DNA from: an uncultured Clostridia bacterium
GTDB lineage: Bacteria; Bacillota; Clostridia; Christensenellales; UBA1242
Length of the DNA: 64,000 nucleotides
Reading direction: 5' to 3'
NCBI GenBank assembly: GCA_937896905.1
Contig: CALBOE010000006.1
Location: forward strand, 186,001-250,000
The notes beneath the pieces are model-generated. The model was not told the origin of the DNA. It did not search any database and saw nothing but the letters and a program-made list of their open reading frames with translations. Below, piece after piece: positions 14,917 through 21,377 of this stretch (positions are counted from its first letter, which is position 1; each line of letters opens with the position of its first letter). The position numbers and the translations under genes were made by a program.

Positions 14917-17130
14917 ATGAAAATTGTTGGCAATGTTATTAACACAGTGTTTAGAAATGCAGAAAACGGATATTCCGTTATTAATTTGTCATACAACAAT
15001 AAAAAATTAACCGTGGTGGGCAACCTTCCTGAAGTGTTCGAAGGGCAAACTTTGGAACTAGACGGCGAATTTGTGGTTAACAAAAAATTTGGCGAACAAT
15101 TTAGCGTTAGCGAAAGCAAAGTTATTCAGCCAAGCACTCTTCCTGCCATAGAAAAATATTTGGCAAGTGGATTAATTTATGGCATTGGGCCAGTTACTGC
15201 CAAAAAAATTGTGGACGAATTTGGCTTAAGCACGTTAGAAGTTCTGGAATTCAACCCACTTCGTTTAAGCAAAATTCGTGGAATAAGCAAACAAAAAGCG
15301 GTTGAAATTGGAAATTCCTACAACGAAATGCGAGAAATGCAAACTGTTATAATGTTTTTGCAAAGCCATCAAATAAGCACCAATATGGCAATAAAAATTT
15401 TTAACATATATAAGGAAAAAACTATTGAACTTGTTAAAAATAACCCTTATCAGTTAATTGAAGATATAGACGGCATTGGGTTTGCAACTGCAGATAAAAT
15501 TGCCATTAAACTTGGCATAGATATGTTTGGCGAAAACCGCATAAAAGCCGGGTTGGTTTACACGCTAAAAGTTGCCAGCGAACGAGAAGGCCACACTTTT
15601 ATGCCCCGAGCAAATTTAATTTCAAATTGTTTGGAAATTTTAAACTTTTCCACAAACGAACAGAGTTTGGTGGATAAGTCCATCGACTATTTGCAAATTG
15701 AAGGAATGGTTAAAAGTTTTAACTATCACGGGGAAGATATTTGCGTTTTAACTAAATTCTATTTCCAAGAAAAATATATTGCAAGGAAATTATATAAACT
15801 AAGCCACAATCAATTTGAAACCAAGTTTAATTTTATAGATAACATAAACTTCTACCAACGCCTGCACAAAATTCAACTTAATGGCGAACAAACAGATGCT
15901 GTGCTTTCTGCCCTAACAAATGGAGTTTCAATAATCACAGGTGGGCCAGGTACAGGTAAAACAACAATTGTTAGATGCGTGTTAGATATGTTAAAAAATC
16001 AAAACAAAAAGGTTGTGTTGTGTGCTCCAACTGGAAGGGCGTCTAAACGTATGAGCGAAAGTTGCGGAAGCGAGGCAAAAACAATTCATCGTGCGTTAGA
16101 AATGAACCCAGCGGACGGAATGGGCATTTTCCACCGAAACGAAAATAATCCACTAGATGCCGACGTTGTTATTGTGGACGAAATGAGTATGGTGGACGTA
16201 AATTTATTCTATCATCTTTTAAAAGCCCTTCGCTCCACTTGCAGTTTGGTGCTGGTTGGGGATAAGGACCAGCTACCAAGTGTTGGCGCAGGTAATGTTC
16301 TAAAAGACCTTATTGAAAGTGGAAAAATTCACACAACTCACCTTATTAATATATATAGGCAAGGAAACGATAGTTTAATAATCACAAACGCACACCTAAT
16401 TAACAGCGGAAAAATGCCAGTTATAAACAACTCAAGCAAGGACTTTTTCTATGAAGCGGGTGACGATTTAACCGCCAACAGCGAAACAATAATAGACCTT
16501 GTTTCCACAAGGCTTCCAAAATATTTTGGATATAAAGCACAAGATATCCAAGTGCTTGCACCAATGAAAGCTGGGCCATGTGGAATTGATAACTTAAACA
16601 AACGCCTTCAAATGACGCTAAACCCACACTTCTCTGGAGTGGAATTAACCAGCGATTTCACAAAATTCTATTTGGGCGATAAAGTTATGCAAACAATAAA
16701 TAACTACGAGATGGAATTTATTAAATACGAAGCAAACGGAACAACTCAGCAAGGAACAGGCGTGTTTAATGGCGACATTGGTTACATAACACGAATAGAG
16801 CCCGAAACCCACGAAGTTACAATCACTTTTGACGATGGAAAAATTTGCAAATACGCAAAAACCGACCTTTATCAAATAACACTTGCGTATGCCATAACAA
16901 TTCACAAAAGCCAAGGGAGCGAGTTCGATTGCGTTGTTATTCCGCTTGTTCCGGGCGCGCCAATTATTATAACCAGAAATTTGCTTTACACAGCCATAAC
17001 TCGAGCCAAAAAAACAGTTGTGCTAATTGGAAGCAAACAAATGCTTGCCCGAATGATACACAATAACTACACAGCCAAACGCTTCACCCTGCTAAAAGGA
17101 TTTTTGCAAGAAGAATACACCCAAGAGTAA
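14917..17130 (+). CDS. recD2: RecD2-type 5'-3' DNA helicase
   Basis: RecD2 is a superfamily 1B helicase that moves 5' to 3' on DNA and works in repair outside RecBCD. It is 737 aa, the usual length. The N-terminal OB-like region begins MKIVGNVINTVFRNAENGYS. HhH repeats follow (GIGPVTAKKIVDEFG, IDGIGFATADKIA). Walker A is GGPGTGKT at 342-349, and the Walker B/motif II region reads VVIVDEMSMVD. The C-terminal motif VI region has AITIHKSQGSEFD and LLYTAITRAKK. No recB or recC homologue is in the window. The start is supported by the family N-terminus, although there is no Shine-Dalgarno. Confidence 0.95.
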   Translation: MKIVGNVINTVFRNAENGYSVINLSYNNKKLTVVGNLPEVFEGQTLELDGEFVVNKKFGEQFSVSESKVIQPSTLPAIEKYLASGLIYGIGPVTAKKIVDEFGLSTLEVLEFNPLRLSKIRGISKQKAVEIGNSYNEMREMQTVIMFLQSHQISTNMAIKIFNIYKEKTIELVKNNPYQLIEDIDGIGFATADKIAIKLGIDMFGENRIKAGLVYTLKVASEREGHTFMPRANLISNCLEILNFSTNEQSLVDKSIDYLQIEGMVKSFNYHGEDICVLTKFYFQEKYIARKLYKLSHNQFETKFNFIDNINFYQRLHKIQLNGEQTDAVLSALTNGVSIITGGPGTGKTTIVRCVLDMLKNQNKKVVLCAPTGRASKRMSESCGSEAKTIHRALEMNPADGMGIFHRNENNPLDADVVIVDEMSMVDVNLFYHLLKALRSTCSLVLVGDKDQLPSVGAGNVLKDLIESGKIHTTHLINIYRQGNDSLIITNAHLINSGKMPVINNSSKDFFYEAGDDLTANSETIIDLVSTRLPKYFGYKAQDIQVLAPMKAGPCGIDNLNKRLQMTLNPHFSGVELTSDFTKFYLGDKVMQTINNYEMEFIKYEANGTTQQGTGVFNGDIGYITRIEPETHEVTITFDDGKICKYAKTDLYQITLAYAITIHKSQGSEFDCVVIPLVPGAPIIITRNLLYTAITRAKKTVVLIGSKQMLARMIHNNYTAKRFTLLKGFLQEEYTQE

Positions 17131-17171
17131 CACATCTTTCTTGCTAAAACATATTTGATTACAAAAATAAA

Positions 17172-17196
17172 AGAACAGACTAATTGTCTGTTTTTT
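17172..17196. terminator. Bidirectional terminator between recD2 and the Cys-rich gene
   Basis: AACAGAC (17174-17180) pairs with GTCTGTT (17186-17192), with T-rich tails on both strands. The stop codon of the minus gene (17180-17182) lies inside the hairpin. Confidence 0.82.
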
Positions 17197-17545
17197 CTTT
17201 AAGTTGGTTTATCATTTGCTGATTTTGCGCTAAAAGTGCAGAAAAATGCTTTATGCAATGTTTAAGTTCGTTGGCAAGGTTGTTAATGTTCTCGCTTAAA
17301 TATGCCGTTAGTGCAGTGGCGTCAAATTGTTTAACTGAATTTAACCAATTTAAAAATGCGATGTCTGCTTTTTCATAAACATAACAATAATTATCCGGTT
17401 CAAAACAATTTTCAACTTTTTTGGCACAATCGCTTGTATTGGTTTTATACCATTTGCCCTCAAACATCACAAAATGTTGTAAGTTACATTTGCAAGTTGA
17501 ACAATCTCTAACAACCCTTTCTTCTTCCTTTATTTTTCTTGCCAT
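17180..17545 (-). CDS. Cys-rich small hypothetical protein
   Basis: Not recognised. The N-terminal half holds six Cys (a CSTCKC cluster, then SDCAKK, ENC and NYC), which could bind a metal ion. The C-terminal half is an amphipathic helix region (NLANELKHCIKHFSALLAQN). It is soluble with no signal. The ATG at 17545 gives 121 aa with AGGTGG at good spacing. A GTG at 17554 (124 aa, AAAGGA upstream) is equally possible. It is divergent from the XRE regulator gene, and its -35 box lies in an inverted repeat, so repression by that regulator is likely. Confidence 0.7.
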   Translation of the reverse strand: MARKIKEEERVVRDCSTCKCNLQHFVMFEGKWYKTNTSDCAKKVENCFEPDNYCYVYEKADIAFLNWLNSVKQFDATALTAYLSENINNLANELKHCIKHFSALLAQNQQMINQLKEKTDN

Positions 17546-17589
17546 TTTCGCCACCTTTTATCCTTTCTCTTTTTGAAATAATTTATTAA

Positions 17590-17618
17590 ATTATAATTCT
17601 TAAATTGATATGTGTCAA
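17590..17618 (-). promoter_or_regulatory. Promoter of the Cys-rich gene
   Basis: On the minus strand TTGACA (17613-17618) and TATAAT (17590-17595) are 17 bp apart, a full consensus promoter. Confidence 0.88.
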
Positions 17619-17620
17619 TT
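17603..17620. promoter_or_regulatory. Candidate operator for the XRE regulator
   Basis: AATTGA (17603-17608) and TCAATT (17615-17620) are perfect inverted arms 6 nt apart. The site covers the -35 of the minus promoter and lies 54 bp before the XRE start. This spacing suits a dimeric HTH repressor. Confidence 0.5.
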
Positions 17621-17659
17621 AAAATTTTTCATTTAGTGAAAGATTTTTTTTGTGTTGGT

Positions 17660-17665
17660 TACAAT
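17660..17665 (+). promoter_or_regulatory. -10 box of the XRE gene, leaderless arrangement
   Basis: TACAAT ends 8 nt before ATG 17674. No good -35 is seen at 17 bp, so this promoter may need an activator or be weak. Confidence 0.45.
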
Positions 17666-17673
17666 TCTTGTAT

Positions 17674-17985
17674 ATGGAAATAAAAAATTTAAGATTAAAA
17701 ATGGGTTTGAAGCAACAAGAGTTTGCAAAAATGATTGGAGTTGCTCCCGTCACTCTTTATCGTTATGAAAATAATATTTTAGAACCAAACATTAACACCT
17801 TAAAGAAAATTGCCACTGCATTAAGCACAAATGTGGACACAGTTATTGGTTTTGATAGCCCAATGCTAGATTTACGCAAACTAACCGACACTCAAGCAGA
17901 GTTAGTTCAAGCGGTTATACATCTTTCTCCAGAAACCGAAAAACAAGTTTTGGGCTATATTCAAGGTTTAACCAACCGTAAATAA
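17674..17985 (+). CDS. XRE-family HTH transcriptional regulator
   Basis: A small DNA-binding regulator of the Cro/cI (XRE) type. The helix-turn-helix lies in residues 1-60: IKNLRLKMGLKQQEFAKMIG, then VAPVTLYRYENNILEPNINT, the classic arrangement with the recognition helix around TLYRYEN. The remaining 45 residues (TDTQAELVQAVIHLSPETEK) probably mediate dimer formation. The frame is open from 17650, but ATG 17674 gives the canonical family start. It is 103 aa. No Shine-Dalgarno is seen. The nearest likely target is the divergent Cys-rich gene and its inverted repeat. Confidence 0.9.
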   Translation: MEIKNLRLKMGLKQQEFAKMIGVAPVTLYRYENNILEPNINTLKKIATALSTNVDTVIGFDSPMLDLRKLTDTQAELVQAVIHLSPETEKQVLGYIQGLTNRK

Positions 17986-18021
17986 CTGCTAAATATTTTG
18001 GTTTAATAAATTTCACATTTT

Positions 18022-18055
18022 ATTATATATTGCTTTCAATATATAATTTTTCTTA
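18022..18055 (+). terminator. AT-rich hairpin, possible terminator of the XRE gene
   Basis: An 11-bp perfect stem ATTATATATTG / CAATATATAAT with loop CTTT is followed by a T-rich run. The stem is all A and T except one pair, so strength is uncertain. Confidence 0.5.
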
Positions 18056-18080
18056 AGCATATAAACCTAATTGAATTATA

Positions 18081-18110
18081 AAAAACAAGCACCAGTTGCT
18101 TGTTTTTGTT
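18081..18110. terminator. Bidirectional terminator between XRE and comFC
   Basis: ACAAGCA (18085-18091) pairs with TGCTTGT (18097-18103), with T-runs on both strands. It sits at the end of comFC (18109). Confidence 0.82.
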
Positions 18111-18894
18111 ATATCGCATTAAATAGTGGGAAAAGCGGTTTGTTTAATAACTCGCCAACGCTTCTTCCTAATGTTAAAACATAAACCTTGTTGGCCCCTG
18201 CTTTTTTAATTATGGAAGTTAGTTCGTTGCTTGTGGCTCCTGTTGTGAAAATATCGTCTATAATTAAAACTATTTTGTTTTTAACGTCTTGTTTATATTC
18301 TGCATTAAAGGCAAAAACTCCTTTAATGTTTGTCTTTCTTTCCATATAACTTAATGCGGTTTGAGTTGGGTTATCTACCACCTTTCTGCATAACGGAAGA
18401 TAAGGAATGTTAAACTTTTCTGCAACCGCTTGGGCAAGCAATTCGGCTTGGTTATATCCTCTAACTTTCAACTTGTTTGGGTGCATGGGAACTGCAGTTA
18501 TTATGTCTGCATTAAATTCAGTTGTTGCATAAGCCTCAATTAAATAGGTTGCCAATTTTTCTGCCAAGGGTTTATCTCCGTTATATTTTAAATTGTGAAT
18601 TGTTCTAACAATTTCGTCTTTATAAATAAAAACACTAATTGCCCTATCAAAACAATAGTTATTATTTCTGCAATCTGGGCAAATGCCATTAAACTCTTCC
18701 AACATAACCATTCCGCATTTAGAACAACACTCTGCAATAAAAGGCAAATTTTTAAAACAAGGTTTGCAAGTGAAATTGTGTGGATTTTTTCCCAATTCAT
18801 CTTCACAAAAAACACACTTCAAGGTGCTAGGGTAAACTGCATCAATTAAAGCAGATTTAATTTTATTAAGTTTTTCAATTGCCGAAACTTTCAT
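18109..18894 (-). CDS. comFC: ComF-family phosphoribosyltransferase-like protein
   Basis: ComFC proteins take part in natural DNA uptake in Bacillus, and relatives occur in many non-competent bacteria. Residues about 20-85 form a treble-clef zinc region with CxxC pairs (CVFCED, CKPC, CSKC, CPDC). The type I PRT domain follows, with the PRPP loop IVLIIDDIFTTGATSNE and the ComF motif RGYNQAELLAQAVAE. The frame extends to a TTG at 18924, but ATG 18894 gives a better start and 261 aa. No comFA is adjacent. The -10 lies 8 nt before ATG, and the -35 directly follows the rplL terminator. Confidence 0.9.
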   Translation of the reverse strand: MKVSAIEKLNKIKSALIDAVYPSTLKCVFCEDELGKNPHNFTCKPCFKNLPFIAECCSKCGMVMLEEFNGICPDCRNNNYCFDRAISVFIYKDEIVRTIHNLKYNGDKPLAEKLATYLIEAYATTEFNADIITAVPMHPNKLKVRGYNQAELLAQAVAEKFNIPYLPLCRKVVDNPTQTALSYMERKTNIKGVFAFNAEYKQDVKNKIVLIIDDIFTTGATSNELTSIIKKAGANKVYVLTLGRSVGELLNKPLFPLFNAI

Positions 18895-18902
18895 TTTAAA
18901 AA

Positions 18903-18931
18903 ATTTTAAACTAAAAAACAGCAAAAAGCAA
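18903..18931 (-). promoter_or_regulatory. comFC promoter, leaderless arrangement
   Basis: On the minus strand TTGCTT (18926-18931) and TAAAAT (18903-18908) have a 17-bp spacer. The -10 ends 8 nt before ATG 18894. Confidence 0.6.
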
Positions 18932-18932
18932 C

Positions 18933-18957
18933 AAAAAAAGCACTCAACCGAGTGCCT
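18933..18957 (-). terminator. rplJ-rplL operon terminator
   Basis: GCACTC (18940-18945) and GAGTGC (18950-18955) form the stem, followed on the minus strand by seven T. Confidence 0.88.
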
Positions 18958-18976
18958 TTTCTTTTAGCATAAAGAA

Positions 18977-19345
18977 TTATTTAAGTTCAACAGTTGCACC
19001 AGCTTCGGTTAAAGCTTTTTCTAAAGCTTTAGCTTCTTCAGTTGGAACGTTTTCTTTAACTGTAGATGGAGCACCATCAACCATAGCTTTTGCTTCCATT
19101 AAGCCAAGGCCAGTTGCTTCTTTAACAGCTTTAATAACTGCCATTTTGTTTGCGCCAATTTCTTTAAGAACAACTGTAAATTCAGTTTTTTCTTCAGCTT
19201 TTGGAGCATCTTCTGCTGCTGCTGGACCAGCAACTACTGCAGCTGCTGCGCTAACACCAAATTCTTCTTCTAATGCCTTAACAAGTTCGTTAAGTTCAAC
19301 CACTGTTTTGGTTTTGATTTCTTCAATGATTTCTTGTGTTGTCAT
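18977..19345 (-). CDS. rplL: 50S ribosomal protein L7/L12
   Basis: L7/L12 forms the mobile stalk that recruits translation GTPases. It is 122 aa. The N-terminal dimer helix ([20 protein letters not shown]), the Ala-rich hinge ([20 protein letters not shown]) and the globular C-terminal domain ([20 protein letters not shown]) are all present. It lies 85 bp behind rplJ, with GGAGAAA before ATG 19345, and ends in a strong terminator. Confidence 0.97.
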   Translation of the reverse strand: MTTQEIIEEIKTKTVVELNELVKALEEEFGVSAAAAVVAGPAAAEDAPKAEEKTEFTVVLKEIGANKMAVIKAVKEATGLGLMEAKAMVDGAPSTVKENVPTEEAKALEKALTEAGATVELK

Positions 19346-19430
19346 GTGATTATTTCTCCTTTTTATTTTAACGGTCTAATAATTTCCGCTTAAACGACCA
19401 ACTTCAAACGGAACACGTCTTTAAAAACAA

Positions 19431-19919
19431 TTATGCTTGTTTTTCTGCGATTGCTTTGAATGCACGAGCAAGACCAGCAACTGGTGCATTGAGGACATAT
19501 AGTAATTGAGCAACAAGTTGTTCTTTGCCTGGAATAGCTGCCATAGTTAAAACTTCGTCTTTGTTTAAAGCGTTGCCGTTGTATAGGCCAGCTTTAACTT
19601 CAAGAGTTGTGTATTTTTTAGTTGCAGCTTTAACCAAACGAGGAGCAACAGTTTCATCTTCAATTCCAAACGCAAAAGCTGTTGTTCCGTTAAGAGCTTC
19701 GCTTAAACCAGAAATGCCAAGTTGTTCGCAAGCTTTTGCAAACAAGGTGTTTTTCAAAACTTTGTAAACAACGTTGTTTTGTCTTAGTTCTTTACGGAAT
19801 TCTGTGTCTTGAGCCACGGTGATACCGCGGTAGTCAATTAAAACAACAGATTTAGCAGAAGTGATAAGGTTTTTAATTTCCTCAACCGCATTCTTTTTTG
19901 CTTCTAGATTTGCTGACAC
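19431..19919 (-). CDS. rplJ: 50S ribosomal protein L10
   Basis: L10 anchors the L7/L12 stalk to 23S rRNA and, as L10-(L12)n, binds its own leader to control expression. It is 162 aa. Family segments are VEEIKNLITSAKSVVLIDYRG at the start, then FRKELRQNNVVYKVLKNTL and NGTTAFAFG. The start is GTG 19919, after a strong AAAGGAGG. It is the first gene of rplJ-rplL and follows an L10-type leader. Confidence 0.96.
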   Translation of the reverse strand: MSANLEAKKNAVEEIKNLITSAKSVVLIDYRGITVAQDTEFRKELRQNNVVYKVLKNTLFAKACEQLGISGLSEALNGTTAFAFGIEDETVAPRLVKAATKKYTTLEVKAGLYNGNALNKDEVLTMAAIPGKEQLVAQLLYVLNAPVAGLARAFKAIAEKQA

Positions 19920-20135
19920 TTTTAATCCTCCTTTATGCTTTTAAAATGTTGTTTAAAACAACTAGCGCACATTAGCCAAGTGGAAGCCCGCTAAAGTGCT
20001 AATAAACAAAAATCCCTTTTGCCAAGACAAAAGGGAACGTAATAATCGACAATTCACTTTTTCTCCTACACAAGCAACTTAAACTAAGTTTTACGCACTG
20101 CACTTGTGGTCTTTGGCAGAAATTCTTATTTAACT
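19920..20135 (-). promoter_or_regulatory. L10 leader RNA (r-protein autoregulation)
   Basis: On the minus strand the leader carries GCCAAAGACCACAAG and, about 30 nt later, CTTGTGTAGGAG. The CACAAG (20103-20108) and CTTGTG (20069-20074) arms pair as in the known L10 leader of Firmicutes. Near the gene, CCCTTTTG and CAAAAGGG (within 20013-20036) form a hairpin followed by TTTTT, a probable attenuator. L10-(L12)4 binding would favour termination. Confidence 0.75.
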
Positions 20136-20141
20136 CTTGCT

Positions 20142-20170
20142 ATACTACACTAATGCAAGGGTTTTGTCAA
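20142..20170 (-). promoter_or_regulatory. rplJ-rplL promoter
   Basis: On the minus strand TTGACA (20165-20170) and TAGTAT (20142-20147) are 17 bp apart. Confidence 0.82.
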
Positions 20171-20260
20171 CACTTTTTTTGAAAGTTTTTTAAAAATTTT
20201 TCATTTCGACATTTCGCAAAAAAATATTGAAATTTGCACCAAATTTTTCACCCCATTCCC

Positions 20261-20289
20261 TTGACAAATCTATTTTGTGTGGGTATACT
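20261..20289 (+). promoter_or_regulatory. Promoter of the lipoprotein gene
   Basis: TTGACA (20261-20266) and TATACT (20284-20289) are 17 bp apart. A 37-nt leader with AGGGAG leads to ATG 20327. Confidence 0.88.
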
Positions 20290-20326
20290 GCGGGTAACAA
20301 CGCATTTTTCAAAAGGGAGCAATATT

Positions 20327-21091
20327 ATGGCAAAAAATATTGAACAAACAAACACCACAGGCCTTATTTCTAAATTGGCAGCAATGTGGAAGGAGAACAA
20401 ACATCGCGCCAAGGCGTACATAGCAAGCGGGCTTATTGCCGCAAGCCTTACCTCCTGCACACCAATTGATGTAAACCCATCTCACACCACCGGCCCAAAC
20501 ACAAGCACAACTCAACCAGTTGAGCAAGGCAGTACATCAGAAATTTTAAGAGCCGTGTTAGAAAACGATTATTACAGAAACGTTGCAAGTGATTATGCTG
20601 TTAACGGTCACTTTGCAAACCAAAAATTTAATCCCGTTCCTTATGGTTATTTAGAACAAATGGGGCATGACATTAATGCCATAAAAAACAATGAGATTAA
20701 ATGCTTTTCGCAACTATACACAAAAGAAAGTGCAAAAAACTCTCTTTTCGTTGCAACAAGGGTTGAATGCAACGATGCAAGCCAACCATACTACGCTTGC
20801 TACACTCTTGAATATAAATTATCAGATAAAGAAATGGCAGAATTTTTAGACATTGCCTATGCAAACTATTTTGAAGCAATTTTGTTTTTGCAAGAAGCCT
20901 CCTATCAAAAAACTCCAACAGTTTTAGGCAACACCGCAGTCACCGTTGAAGAATTTGAGGACATTAAAGAAGAATTCGAAAAATATGAAGTAGCTAAAAC
21001 CATCTTTGGAACAAATAAAATAGCAATAGACCTTTTAGGATTTAATCAGGAAGATAAAACATTGCAAATTCAAGTTAGGAGGCCTCCCTAA
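20327..21091 (+). CDS. Lipoprotein, reading-frame-0 part (254 aa), continues by +1 shift
   Basis: Function unknown. The frame is open from 20234, but ATG 20327 has the ribosome site. A hydrophobic segment (AYIASGLIAASLTSC) ends in a perfect lipobox LTSC with the lipidated Cys at 44. The 30-residue polar stretch before it is unusually long. The mature part begins with a Thr/Ser/Pro linker and then looks globular and acidic. The frame ends at TAA 21089-21091 in AGG AGG CCT CCC TAA C. The +1 frame is open from 21039 and reads on as protein-like sequence to 21326. A +1 slip at CCC would give 332 aa. See the entry for 21092-21326. Confidence 0.75.
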   Translation: MAKNIEQTNTTGLISKLAAMWKENKHRAKAYIASGLIAASLTSCTPIDVNPSHTTGPNTSTTQPVEQGSTSEILRAVLENDYYRNVASDYAVNGHFANQKFNPVPYGYLEQMGHDINAIKNNEIKCFSQLYTKESAKNSLFVATRVECNDASQPYYACYTLEYKLSDKEMAEFLDIAYANYFEAILFLQEASYQKTPTVLGNTAVTVEEFEDIKEEFEKYEVAKTIFGTNKIAIDLLGFNQEDKTLQIQVRRPP

Positions 21092-21092
21092 C
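21077..21092 (+). promoter_or_regulatory. Candidate programmed +1 frameshift site
   Basis: AGGAGG (a Shine-Dalgarno sequence inside the gene), three bases CCT, then CCC followed by stop TAA and C. The order and spacing match the RF2 gene site (AGGGGG, TAT, CTT, TGA, C). CCC followed by T lets the tRNA slip by one base to CCT. Confidence 0.55.
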
Positions 21093-21326
21093 TCAGCCTC
21101 TAACGAACTTCAAGCCTCAGGTAAAATAGGTCAAATTGAAATGTTTAGTATGCAGAATTCTATAGACACTTTAAAAGATAAACCCAATGTTTTATCTGGT
21201 GGAGCTAATTTCATAGGATGCGACAAAGAAGACTATGCAAATTTAAAAAACAATGTTGAAGATATAACTTATTATCAAACACAAGATTATTTAAATGTTG
21301 GATATGATAACGAATTAACAAATTAA
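21092..21326 (+). CDS. Second part of the lipoprotein, +1 frame (78 aa)
   Basis: This frame has no good start of its own. ATG 21141 lies inside it, without a clear Shine-Dalgarno, and coding-like sequence runs in from upstream (NSASNELQASGKIGQIE). The content (NVLSGGANFIGCDKEDYANL) and codon use match the neighbouring gene. It ends at TAA 21324-21326 before a terminator. It is most likely the C-terminus of the 20327 gene, joined by frameshifting, or the product of a single-base indel. A separate 61-aa gene from ATG 21141 is less likely. Confidence 0.6.
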
Positions 21327-21346
21327 ATCAAATTCATTCAATGCAT

Positions 21347-21377
21347 GAAAAAACGAACCAAGTGGTTCGTTTTTTTC
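21347..21377. terminator. Bidirectional terminator between the lipoprotein and the giant gene
   Basis: ACGAACC (21353-21359) pairs with GGTTCGT (21364-21370) over loop AAGT, with A-tract and T-tract flanks. It serves both converging genes. Confidence 0.87.

Noticed and set aside
20234..20326. Upstream start for the lipoprotein gene (adds 31 aa)
   Set aside because: It lies before the promoter -35 and -10 boxes at 20261-20289; ATG 20327 has AGGGAG.
21141..21326. Separate 61-aa gene starting at ATG 21141
   Set aside because: No clear Shine-Dalgarno, and the same frame is coding-like further upstream; better seen as the end of the lipoprotein gene.
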